Of a DNA stretch of 64,000 bases, positions 55,225 to 64,000 are shown in pieces. The notes under the pieces were generated by a model. That model saw nothing but the letters and a program-made list of their open reading frames with translations. It was not told where the DNA came from and made no database searches. Position 1 is the stretch's first letter, and every line of letters starts with the position of its first letter. Source of the DNA: Xanthostigma xanthostigma (Eukaryota > Arthropoda > Insecta > Raphidioptera > Raphidiidae); contig OY754466.1 of the NCBI GenBank assembly GCA_963575645.1, positions 14,424,001 through 14,488,000 on the forward strand, read 5' to 3'. The position numbers and the translations under genes were made by a program.

Positions 55225-55246
55225 CATTATTATATCATAACAGGAA
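54768..55246 (+). mobile_element. Full-length tRNA-derived SINE, 18-bp target duplication
   Basis: ATTATATCATAACAGGAA occurs exactly at 54768-54785 and 55229-55246; the SINE itself is 54786-55228. The head is tRNA-like, with A-box TGGCGTAGCGG (54796-54806), loop CTCGCAT and B-box GGTTCGAGTCC (54840-54850). A body of about 330 bases and an (ATT)n tail follow. Truncated relatives lie at 26530 and 57445. The exact duplication and intact Pol III boxes suggest a recent insertion. The 134-codon open frame across it is incidental. Confidence 0.95.
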
Positions 55247-55543
55247 AATGAGCAATAAACGAGCGTGCAATTTATAATTTTCTGAACGCGAAAACATCGG
55301 AAATATATAGGTAACTATTTACAATGGTGTGAGACATTTCGGAGGTGCAATAAATAAAAAATCCGCCTGTACGTTGTATTATGTACAAATCTAATATGGT
55401 CTAAAAGAGTTTATTGTTACAATATAAGCAAAAGATGATACAGACTATGCACATGCGTGGAATAAAAGTTCCCACGAAGATACACGACAGCATCTCTTTG
55501 CACATATGGAATCACATACAGGGTATGCCATGGTTGTTGGCTT
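55247..55543. other. Unassigned stretch
   Basis: Nothing recognised. Confidence 0.4.
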
Positions 55544-55551
55544 TTTATTAC

Positions 55552-55888
55552 TAGAGCTGTAAAAGTTACGAGAAATTGTGTACCCGTATGTATTCGTTAC
55601 TAAAAGAACCAGTATCCGTTACTTTCGTATCCTTAAGTTACTCGTTACTTTTCATACGACGCATACACTCGTGTACTAACAACATCAAGCATGTACCATC
55701 GCATCGAGGCGCGTCGCATACGTGATACGATATGACTTCGTTCGTATAACCGCATCAAACGAGTCGAACTGTCATGGATACGACAAATGCGAGTAACGAA
55801 ATGAATTTGTAAGTAACGATTCGTTACTTCGAGTCAGACGATGTACCCGTTACTCGGTAACGAATACATACGGTTTGTTACAGCTCTA
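55552..55888. mobile_element. hAT MITE (hAT-T copy 2), exact 8-bp duplication
   Basis: TTTATTAC occurs exactly at 55544-55551 and 55889-55896. Ends TAGAGCTGTAA / TTACAGCTCTA and the GTAACGA-rich interior match 15816-16229; this copy is 77 bases shorter. Confidence 0.92.
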
Positions 55889-55904
55889 TTTATTACAGGC
55901 ATTC

Positions 55905-56400
55905 GCCTGTGTCAATTTTGAGTGTTTTTGAGTGAAAGATTTTTTCTGAATAAATTTTTTTTTGATTTGGAAGCTGAAGACCCGTACAGTCATTTTTATT
56001 TCTCCAAAATTTACCCACGATCTAGAATCGCTGAGTAAAGCAACTTGTAAGACAGTTTTAAATTATCAAGTACTTCAAATTTTCCTAACACTAAAGAACC
56101 GTCCTATAAATTGACGCCCAACGTGGGGCCTGTTTTTCGTTCCCTTTTTGAGATAGTCAAGCTGCAGTAATTTTTGATTTCGTTTTCGTTCCGTCTGGCT
56201 AGAAAAATAATTCTTTACAAAGAGAAAATAATCGACTGAATTTGTTCCAGATCACTGTTTGTCGGACGGCGTTCGTAGAGTTCGGTCGTCGCCAAGCGAA
56301 CTGTATTACATTGCCTACTTACAAACTGGCGTTCCCTATAATCGCTGGCTACAATCTGTGTTTACCAGACGGTGTTTATTATAAGGCACATAAATAGTTT
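55905..56400 (+). mobile_element. LTR retroelement fossil: LTR part, tRNA-Lys primer site, leader
   Basis: TTGACGCCCAACGTGGGG (56111-56128) matches the complement of a tRNA-Lys 3' end, the primer site of many Ty3/Gypsy-like elements. Sequence before it (about 55905-56110), with an AATAAA signal near 55950, looks like the end of an LTR; that after it like an untranslated leader. No gag, pol or env is recognisable. It is a broken, old fragment. Confidence 0.5.
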
Positions 56401-57002
56401 GCTATTGTTGCAGTTACAATGCAATATAAGAAAAATATTAATTTCAAACAATGTCACGGTCGAGGCTCAAACCCAAAACGTCCACTATCGCGGCGAATGA
56501 GTTATCATTTACTCTACAATGACATATACTAACAAAATAATAATTAATTAATCATTCTCATATTGAAGTATATTTGCAACTGTTCCTCGTCCACTTGAGG
56601 TTAAAAGTTGTCAAACGTAATATGTTTCCATTGCCTGAGCAGCGTAGGAGCAGGAGGAGATACTTTACGTGAGAAGTAGGGACTAAAATCAGATGAAATA
56701 GATAAGTTGAAGATGCATGAGTCCAACTGTATAGGGATTTGTTGATCATTCTGTTTATAAAAGAGGAACTGCAGCAACAGATTGTTCCAGGTGCATTATG
56801 TCAACCCTTATATTCAAGGTTGTTTACCCCTTAAATCCATGAAACTGGAAAAACTAAATCGCGCATTTCAACACAAATACACTGCATACTGTACGTTCAT
56901 CATGATCGACCGCGCAGTATACACCACCTTGTCATATGTTATCTAGAAACATAAATAGGTCCACAATATACATATAGGTACTGATTTTTACCGACTGCAT
57001 CA
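56401..57002. other. Unassigned stretch with a tRNA-like scrap
   Basis: Reversed, 56456-56530 gives CATTCGCCGCGATAGTGGAC and GTTTTGGGTTTGAGCC, a degenerate SINE-head-like sequence; part of it (CACTATCGCGGCG) recurs at 59606. Confidence 0.35.
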
Positions 57003-57090
57003 GTAATAATAATAATAAAAATAATAATAATAAATATAATAATAATAATAACAAAAAAATAATAATAAATATAATAATAATAAAAAAACA
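57003..57090. repeat. Imperfect (AAT)n microsatellite
   Basis: About 85 bases of AAT/ATA units with interruptions. Low-complexity reverse frames here are artefacts. Confidence 0.9.
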
Positions 57091-57440
57091 GTTGTGTGGT
57101 TTTAAGAAACCACGACGCAAGTGAAACTTTTATTGGATTGTACGCGTTGGATTGTAGACACTTATCCATCACGATTAATTATAAACAACAATATTCACAT
57201 GAATACACGAATAAAAACATGTAAACACTGTACAGCACTTGCCCGCATGACAGACTGACTATGTGTTATACATACTACACGGTCAGCTGATGCTAACCAT
57301 GGGCGCCGCCATATTGGCCTTGGCTGCTCTACCGAGCGCCTACTCCGAGCGCCTTTCACTTTACCCCTACTCCGCGGCCGCCTGTAATGCGACATGCAAC
57401 AGACGGCCAGAAAAATTCGGGGCGATAGAATAAAAGTTTC
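57091..57440. other. Unassigned stretch with a GC-rich patch
   Basis: 57285-57420 is GC-rich (GGCGCCGCCATATTGGCC, CCGCGGCCGCC) with a reverse frame of 66 codons (57195-57395) that I do not recognise. Could be part of a hAT or regulatory DNA. Confidence 0.3.
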
Positions 57441-57444
57441 ACTT

Positions 57445-57613
57445 TAATAATAATAATGCGTTTAACGTCCGTTTCGCGACTTTATGTCATAACAGACGCC
57501 ATTCGCACCATTACTAATTTTTTCTACCACACTTCCCGTTATTTTCAACAATTTTAAAACTTTAACTTAATAGCAATGACCGAATGAAGGAATTTTTAGG
57601 AAATTAGGATAAG
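57445..57613 (-). mobile_element. SINE, 5'-truncated reverse copy
   Basis: Minus strand matches the last 150 bases of the SINE at 54786 through GAATGAAGGAATTTTTAGG (plus-strand spelling) and its (ATT)n tail; the rest is missing. Confidence 0.8.
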
Positions 57614-58062
57614 GAAACAAGGAAACATTTTCAAAGGACTAAATTTCTTGTTCCATTCTGTATATTCAACTTGCAGATCTAGCATGACTATACAGAATAC
57701 AATACATTATGTATTTTATTATATAAGTACACCTTTATCTGTACTTTTGTGGGAAGAAATTCACACATATTTGTAGATTTTAGGCTGTTGTTTACCAATT
57801 TTGGTTGTTTAGTGCATATAGGTATTTGTATTTTTGTAATATCTTATGTTACCACGTATCATTTTTTTTAAATTCTATTTTTTCTTAATAATGCATAATA
57901 ATTTAAACATATTTGAATGATGACAACTAAAAACATAAATTTCCCAAATCAATCAGAGGATCAGTTTTTAAACTAAGTTTGCAAAAAAAATCATAAAAAA
58001 TTTTAAATACAATTTTCAGTTCTTTCACTTACGCCGATAATGTTTTTGTGCATCTTTGCATT
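57614..58062. other. Unassigned AT-rich stretch
   Basis: Nothing recognised. Confidence 0.4.
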
Positions 58063-58455
58063 TTATAATAGTCCAAGCTCCCATGACAGAAAAAGTTACC
58101 CCATCGAACACCTCAAAATTATAAAGTGAAAATGGCTGAAAAACATGTAAGAAACATGTTGCGCCCGCCAGACTAGTAAAAATTTATTATTTATTAACAA
58201 AAATTGTCAGCCAGACAAATTTTTTCAAAAATAGTACATTATTTACTACAAATTGTATAAATTTCAAGCAGGTGTTTTGGAAAAAAATCATGTTTTTTTT
58301 TAATTCAAAAATTCATAAAATATAACAATTAACAAATTTTTACTAGTCTGGCAGGCGTAACATGTTTCTTACATGTTTTTCAGCCATTTTCACTTTATAA
58401 TTTTGAGGTGTTCGATGAAGTAACTTTTTTCTGTCACGGGAGCTTGGACTATAAG
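58063..58455. mobile_element. Foldback MITE with 130-base arms
   Basis: Each arm carries ATAGTCCAAGCTCCC.TGAC, ATCGAACACCTCAAAATTAT, GGCTGAAAAACATGTAAGAA and CCAGACTAGTAAAAATTT, inverted, with few differences. Central loop about 100 bases, AT-rich. Confidence 0.8.
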
Positions 58456-58550
58456 GGGTGTGTGCAAGAATTACTGTACTCACAAGGTACACAAAAAATA
58501 GATAATGAAACCACTTGCAGTGTGAAACTCCTAACATGATTGTATCATAT

Positions 58551-58575
58551 TGTTTTTTTTTTTTTTTTTTTTTGA
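58551..58575. repeat. Poly(T) tract
   Basis: About 24 T residues; no adjacent retroposon body identified. Confidence 0.7.
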
Positions 58576-60023
58576 TAAAGTATTATTAATTTAATTATTT
58601 ATATAATTAAAATATAAATACTAAATAATAAGTGGTAGGTATCATACAGAAGATTAACATGACCTACCCTAACTAACGCATCATTGAAATCTCAGAGCAG
58701 CCAACTTGTACTTACCAATCTTTATGTGAGAAAGCAGTGAATAACATCTGCCTGAGCTCATGTTTCACGATGAAATAACACTGTGAAATAACTTGAACAT
58801 TGGACACCAACACAAGGATCAAATTAAAACGCCTTACACCCCACACTGAAATTTTATAGTGTTACGAGGGCACATCATTTGATATCTGATTTTGGAAAAA
58901 TGCATTTTATTTATGTTTTGATGCACTTTGCTTAACTAAATATAAATTCTTTTATATTATTATTTAGACATAAAAATATTCGTTTGAAATAATGAATTTT
59001 ATTGGAATAACCAAAATAATTTTAACATACGATTTAATTATTTTTAATTAATTAATGCCCATGCACATCGAGCTCTATTAATGATAGAAGTTACTAGTTT
59101 TGGAACAATTCATTCGTTTGAATAAAATTAACTTTCAATTCACCTAGAAAAATATCACGTAGAAATGTTAGTTAAAGAATAAATATACACTGCACTATAC
59201 TCCTTGCTTTATTTTGTTGAATATTTTTACGTTCATCCAAAAATCCGAGCGATGGAGTTAGTGTAAACGTCAAAAAAAAAATTTACAAGATAATAATGTT
59301 TTATCCTAACCTGCACACAAAACTTCCACTAACTTAAATGTTTTACAACTATACATAAATAAATTCACAAGAGCAACTGTAGATACAATACTCCACGGGT
59401 ATAGGTTAGGTAAAATGATCTATGTGGCATCATTATTATTTTATCAAGCGAGTAAATCAAGTAGCTATAGATATTTTCCATGTCATACGATCGTGAAATT
59501 ACACATTTAACACTAGTGCTGTACAGTAGCGCAAAGTAAAATAAAAGTAGTCGTACTCAGGGCCGTAACTAGCTTTTTTAGGGATTTGAGCACCCCTACA
59601 CTAATCATTCCACTATCGCGGCGGAATGAGTTCTTAGCAAACTATAGCTACCCTAATGTTATTATTTGTCTTACGAACTATACAGTAGCGAACACTCACT
59701 AATATAAAATATGGGGAATTATAAAACGGTCGAATAAAAAAAAAACTTGGTGACTGATGATGAGATACTGTTTTAATAACTTGAGATATTAAAATAATAG
59801 TTGGGTGACTAAATTACTAAGTGAGCGACTAGAATGGTTTCGCTAATTTTGAAGCAGATATTTTCTTTTGTTTTTACTTTTCATTTTTTTTTTTCACTTT
59901 GAGACTACAACTTAAAACTCACATTTTCATGAAGATTGAAAACCACCGCTTTTTTTGATAAAGGGCTATGCGAATTGTCTCGCAGTGAAACGCGATGGGG
60001 CAAAGGTGGAGTTTTTAAAAAAA
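58576..60023. other. Unassigned AT-rich stretch
   Basis: CAGGGCCGTAACTAGC at 59564 resembles a hAT tip without partner, and short repeats are shared with 49310 and 56485. No gene. Confidence 0.4.
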
Positions 60024-60117
60024 TAATTCCGGGGTGAACGATAAACGGGTATGCGAATTGTAATTCCGGGGTGAACGATAAAAAAATGTATATTTAATTG
60101 ACAGTCAATTAAATATA
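60024..60117. repeat. Short duplication and exact palindrome
   Basis: TAATTCCGGGGTGAACGATA occurs at 60024 and 60061. Right after it, TATATTTAATTGAC/GTCAATTAAATATA (60089-60117) is an exact 14-base inverted pair around one base. Confidence 0.85.
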
Positions 60118-61303
60118 TATTTTTTAGAAAAAATGCCGCTCAGAATAAATAAATCATTTGCCAAATTTTGAAAAAAATGCAGGACGTAACGTTGATACTC
60201 AAACAAATATTAGGTCGCTCAAATTTGTATTTTAAGTAACTTAAATGGATGTTTGTAAGTTGCTGTTCTGTTGATTTCTCGTCACGCGCAGTCAGTCGCT
60301 CAATTAGTAGGTAATATTGATTATTTTTGTCACCCAAAATTGTAATTTACAGTCACTCGTTTAAATACTACCCATAAAATATTAGCATTATAAAAATAAT
60401 CCAAGTAAATCAAAAACTTTCACAAGTAATTTTCCCATGAAATACAACACTACGTACACAATTCCCAATACTTATAAAGTATATTGTAAATAATAAGATA
60501 TGCTCTACCTTAACAGATCGAGTAGTGATCCCGCGGACCACCTGTTCGAAAACCATTAGTTTACTTCCGGTGATAAATCAAACAGTATATTCGATCTTTT
60601 ATGAAAAGTTTACAAGGGTTGTTTCTTTCACAGCAAGCATCGATAACACGATGTTATAGAGTACAACGGTGTGAATGATTGATTAATATTTGTCGATATC
60701 ATAATAATATTATTTCGATAATGGTTAATTAATAAAGAAAGATGAGTCATCATTTTTTTGTCTTTATCTGTTGATTATGAAGAATGATCATCAGTCCCGA
60801 GTTTAACCTAAGTGAACTTGATTCTGACCAAATAATCAGCTTCGGCCAAATGATCGACTTCGACCAAAAACAAATCGAAGTTACGCCGGAGTCAAAAATC
60901 CCTACAGACCCGACGAGAGGGGAATTCTTTTGCTTTTGCTAAAGTAACTAGATTAAGTACCGCAATCCATTGTACCAATGTGCTTATAGAAAGGGATAAC
61001 AAAAAAATCGACAATAAATTATTTTTTGCATGACCCTTTTCACGCTTGTATGGCCATTTTTCGCACTAGTACGTAAAGTAAACAAAAGTAATTCGATTTT
61101 ATCAATCCAATAGTAATAATTCTGTCAATTTCCATTTAAATCTACCAGAGACAAGCATATAGTAATTATATGCATCTTATTTGTAATGATATTATGACTA
61201 GGGTGACTCGGGTTTCGTTTTAATATAATGTATCCTTTTTGTATAATACCTTTATTTACGAACGAGATATATAAACTACTATTAGATAAGTTTTACATGT
61301 TCT
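60118..61303. other. Unassigned AT-rich stretch
   Basis: CCTAAGTGAACTTGATTCTGACC and TCGGCCAAATGATCGACTTC-type wording near 60805-60870 repeats GACCAAA/GGCCAAA with no recognisable gene. Confidence 0.4.
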
Positions 61304-61749
61304 AGTCGAGGTCAGGAGTCGAGATTTTTTGGGGTTTTTGCTTTTTTTTTGGCCAGAGCGCCAATCTAGAGACCCGCTCTCGTTTTCGAGGTCGCTGAAC
61401 ACGTTGGTGAAGGTCCCACATTTTTTCCCTCGGCAACCCCTTCAAATTGGCCCACTGATTTTCACCCCTTGAAAAAATATAAAAAAATTTGAGCACAACA
61501 ATTTTGTAGGAAAATTAATTCTCTACAAAAAATCTTTCTTGTTCTTTTTCTGTAAATGCGATACTTTAAGATCTTCAAAGATGATCATTTATGAAAATTT
61601 TACGTAAAATTTTCATAAGTGGATGGCCTATAATATATATAATATAGCCTTGGATGGCCTATAATTTCCTTTCCGACTCCTGACTTCGACTATTCCCAGA
61701 AACGTAAAAGTTCCTGGGAATAGTCGAGGTCAGGAGTCGGAAGGGAAAT
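61304..61749. repeat. Inverted-repeat cluster around AGTCGAGGTCAGGAGTCG
   Basis: AGTCGAGGTCAGGAGTCG occurs at 61304 and 61719 in direct and once in reverse at 61670-61690. The last two form a hairpin with arms of about 37 bases (TTTCC.TTCCGACTCCTGAC.TCGACTATTCCCAG, split here). The outer pair (61304, 61690 reverse) could be the ends of a 390-base element. Confidence 0.65.
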
Positions 61750-62319
61750 TCAAAATGTACAACCTAGCGTTACAATAACATTTATACAATTTTGAATGTG
61801 TATAATTTTATAGGTAAATGATTATGTCATCTATATTTATATTTTTTTTGTTAATTACGAAAACTTTAGTGTATTTTAAGTGAACTGTATATCCCAAAAT
61901 AGTTAACTATTGCGGTACTTTGTCAAAGCTTTGAGACTTTAGTTGCCACCGCCGTGTCTCCGTTTTTTACAGCCTTCTAACGTCTCACCTTAAGTCCTTA
62001 CTGCAATAATGAAATTGGCATATTATGTAAGTTGATGGCTCAATTCTAGAAGAATGCAAAAATTTTATTGGATTTATATTTAGGGCTTTCCGAATATTAA
62101 GTAATAGTTAAGAAAAAAAGACCCGAGCAAATCCACCGAACAAGACAAGTCAGTCTTTATATGCTTTCAAATTTCAACGTCGATGATTGGAATCTCAGGA
62201 GAAAATTGTTGTTTGGCACCAAATACTTTTTCTATTTTACTTAGTACTACAGCACTTCGTTTACAATAGATTTATCTATTTGCAAAAAAAATCACTGTAT
62301 AATATTTTTTTATTTACAG
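61750..62319. other. Likely intronic sequence before micro-exon
   Basis: No gene. TTTTTTTATTTACAG at the right edge is the acceptor of the candidate exon. Confidence 0.35.
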
Positions 62320-62370
62320 GGGCGTCTACTGCTTTGGAAGGATCGAAATATATGCAGCAAATAAATCTTG
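62320..62370 (+). CDS. Candidate 51-base micro-exon of a host gene
   Basis: A strong acceptor (AATATTTTTTTATTTACAG|GG) and a consensus donor (CTTG|GTAAGT) bound exactly 51 bases, a multiple of three. Two frames are open: ASTALEGSKYMQQINL if the upstream intron is phase 1, or GVYCFGRIEIYAANKS if phase 2. The third has a stop. The candidate exon at 20760 would end in phase 2 if spliced, compatible with the second reading, but nothing proves they belong together. I do not recognise either peptide. Confidence 0.5.
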
Positions 62371-62624
62371 GTAAGTCTTATTTCATTTTTGTACACACAT
62401 TTTCAGTTGTTGACTTTATGGTCCTCCTTTCTGCCGGGTTGCGACATATTGTTTAATTTTATTTAAAAACATGGTATTGTGAAAGAATATAAAATATTAG
62501 GTATACATCTGAGGCAATATTAGATGTATTAAAATTACTTTAAAAAAATGTTTTTAGTCGCGCACTTGTGTGGCGAAACGACTTTTTTTGAGAAGGAACT
62601 AGTTCCACAATCACTTATGAAAAC
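62371..62624. other. Likely intronic sequence after micro-exon
   Basis: Nothing recognised. Confidence 0.35.
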
Positions 62625-62627
62625 TTA

Positions 62628-63065
62628 AGGCCGCTGCACACGAGGCTTGAAACGCTACTAGGAGTCCTGTTAGCCGGTAGGCTGGGTACGAAGCTGGTAA
62701 TGACGTCGCTGCGGGCTGCCTTGCTAGCTCAGAAGATAGGTTTTAAAATTAGAACAGGGGCTATTTTCCTTGCTAGATTTGTTGCTAGGTATGAGCAAGA
62801 ACCAATCAGGAAGCAGTATCTTCACGTGGGCACTTGAACAAACGCCCACATGGTGTCATTCTGCCAGACAACAGACACGTTTTGCTCTGTGTTTAATGTT
62901 TATATTCGAATTGTCACTGCGCGCGCACCAGATCTATCCACAAAACAAAATAGTCTCGTGTGAAGCGAGCACTTAACAGCAATCAAGAAAACCAGCGCTA
63001 GAAAACTAGTAGGCAAATCTAGCAAGGAATCTAGTAGCGTTTCTATACCTCGTGTGCAGTGGTCT
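62628..63065. mobile_element. PIF/Harbinger-like MITE (PIF-E copy 2)
   Basis: Tips AGGCCGCTGCACACGAGG and, reversed, AGACCACTGCACACGAGG, flanked by TTA on both sides (62625-62627, 63066-63068). Same family as 4794-5821 but 438 bases and uninterrupted. The frame at 62770-62976 is incidental. Confidence 0.85.
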
Positions 63066-63123
63066 TTACATTGTGAAGAGTTGTTCGTAATCTTATTTCA
63101 ATAAATATTAAACTGCTCCTGCA

Positions 63124-63408
63124 GAGTGGCGTAGCTAGGCATCGACGAAGAGGGCCCTCGTCCACGGCCTCGCGCCGTTGAGGGCCTCGCGCGAGACGCT
63201 CTTGTGTGCTGACTTGAGGCCAAACGCCATATTTTTATTATCTACACTAAATTAATAGAACGATTAGTACCCTAAAAGACAATACTAAATATAACCTACA
63301 TACAAATATGGCAGGATCAGTGCATTGATCTTGGGAACTATACTGATTGAAAAGGGCCTCGCTGATGCAACTTCGCCCACGTCTAGATTATTCCACGCTA
63401 CGCCAATG
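63124..63408. mobile_element. hAT MITE, 7 of 8 duplication
   Basis: CTCCTGCA (63116-63123) and TTCCTGCA (63409-63416) flank ends GAGTGGCGTAGCTAGG and, reversed, CATTGGCGTAGCGTGG, a common hAT tip. GC-rich GGGCCTCG motifs lie just inside both ends. Confidence 0.8.
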
Positions 63409-63468
63409 TTCCTGCATGTATAAAAATTATAATTACATGATCACAACCTAAGGTCATTGTCAAATGAA

Positions 63469-64000
63469 TTTTTGACGTGATAACGTCTTATAAATTGATG
63501 AATCACCAATCTTATAAATTGATAAAACACCGGCTGCATGTTCGAAAAAGTGTAACGTAACGTTCCTAACGTTCGTAACGCGTAACGTTCCGCCTGACCC
63601 TGTGCGTGCTTTTCTCGAAAACGGCCCTAACGATTTGGATGAAATTTACTGAAAAGGGATTTTGGGGGGCAAAAAATCGTTTTAGCTAGGTCTCATCTCT
63701 CGAAAAAATCGTTTTCTTACAAATTTTATCATTATAAAAATCAATTTTTTGACGTATGAAAATACTTAAATATTGTAAGTAGGTTTTGGAATTTTATATT
63801 ATAAACAGTGAAACAATTGTTTTATAAATATTATGACAGCTAATCTTTGAGACTTAAAATAAAAATACGAAAGAATATATTATTTATTATTTATTAAGAA
63901 ATATTATATGGTGAGTAATTTAAATAAATAAAATTAACCTAAATTTGAAGCGAAAGATGCAATATCATAAATTCGAATTAGTATAATTATTATATAAATT
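63469..64000 (+). mobile_element. EL-C element, copy 4, cut by the window edge
   Basis: It starts TTTTTGACGTGATAACGTC and carries CACCGGCTGCATGTTCG and AACGTTCC units like 40066. It then diverges (CTCGAAAACGGCCCTAACG) before rejoining with AACCTAAATTTGAAGCGAAA at 63937. The right end lies beyond the window. Confidence 0.75.

Noticed and set aside
56270-56375. Minus-strand exon ending in GTAAGTAGGC
   Set aside because: Frames before the donor are interrupted, and the region is the leader of an LTR fossil.

Overview
The window is strongly AT-rich animal DNA and reads as non-coding or intronic sequence of an insect-like genome packed with transposable elements. The evidence is short Helitrons ending in CTAG, hAT elements with exact 8-bp target duplications, PIF/Harbinger, Tc1/mariner and pogo/Tigger pieces, long foldback MITEs, a tRNA-headed SINE, decayed LINE reverse transcriptases and Penelope-like ends. 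I cannot decide the order; repeats of these kinds are common in Lepidoptera and Hemiptera. There is no bacterial gene, rRNA, CRISPR or intact transposase.

Host coding sequence is sparse and uncertain. The best candidate is a 51-base micro-exon at 62320-62370 (+), with a pyrimidine-rich TTTACAG acceptor and a GTAAGT donor. A possible first coding exon lies at 20760-20920 (+) and a possible exon at 50683-50991 (-). If these are real, most of the window is intron.

Layout. 1-9.8 kb: foldback FB-A copies, Penelope-like ends with a hammerhead-like motif, hAT elements (898, 2277, 5833), a PIF/Harbinger MITE at 4794 with a nested palindromic insert, and the first EL-B copies. 10-20 kb: Helitrons, an EL-C copy, a hAT at 15816 and a long-armed mariner-like MITE at 18198. 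20-29 kb: candidate exon, a Tigger remnant, a structured GC-richer block, a MITE nested in a Helitron, a hAT at 25431, a SINE, an internally deleted Tc1/mariner transposon and a LINE 3' end. 29-44 kb: mostly unexplained AT-rich sequence with more FB-A, hAT-D and EL-C copies, a second LINE 3' end, a PIF/Harbinger transposase relic and a large foldback. 44-56 kb: a three-layer nest holding a Helitron with a tRNA-Lys-like sequence, an RTE-like LINE relic, EL-B copies, a hAT nested in a Helitron, a complete SINE with an 18-bp duplication, a second copy of the 15816 hAT and an LTR-element fossil. 56-64 kb: repeats, foldbacks, the micro-exon, a second PIF MITE, a hAT and an EL-C copy cut by the window edge.

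The elements do not act together as a pathway. What links them is parasitism and layering: small non-autonomous elements depend on transposases that survive here only as relics, and insertion order can be read where one element splits another.
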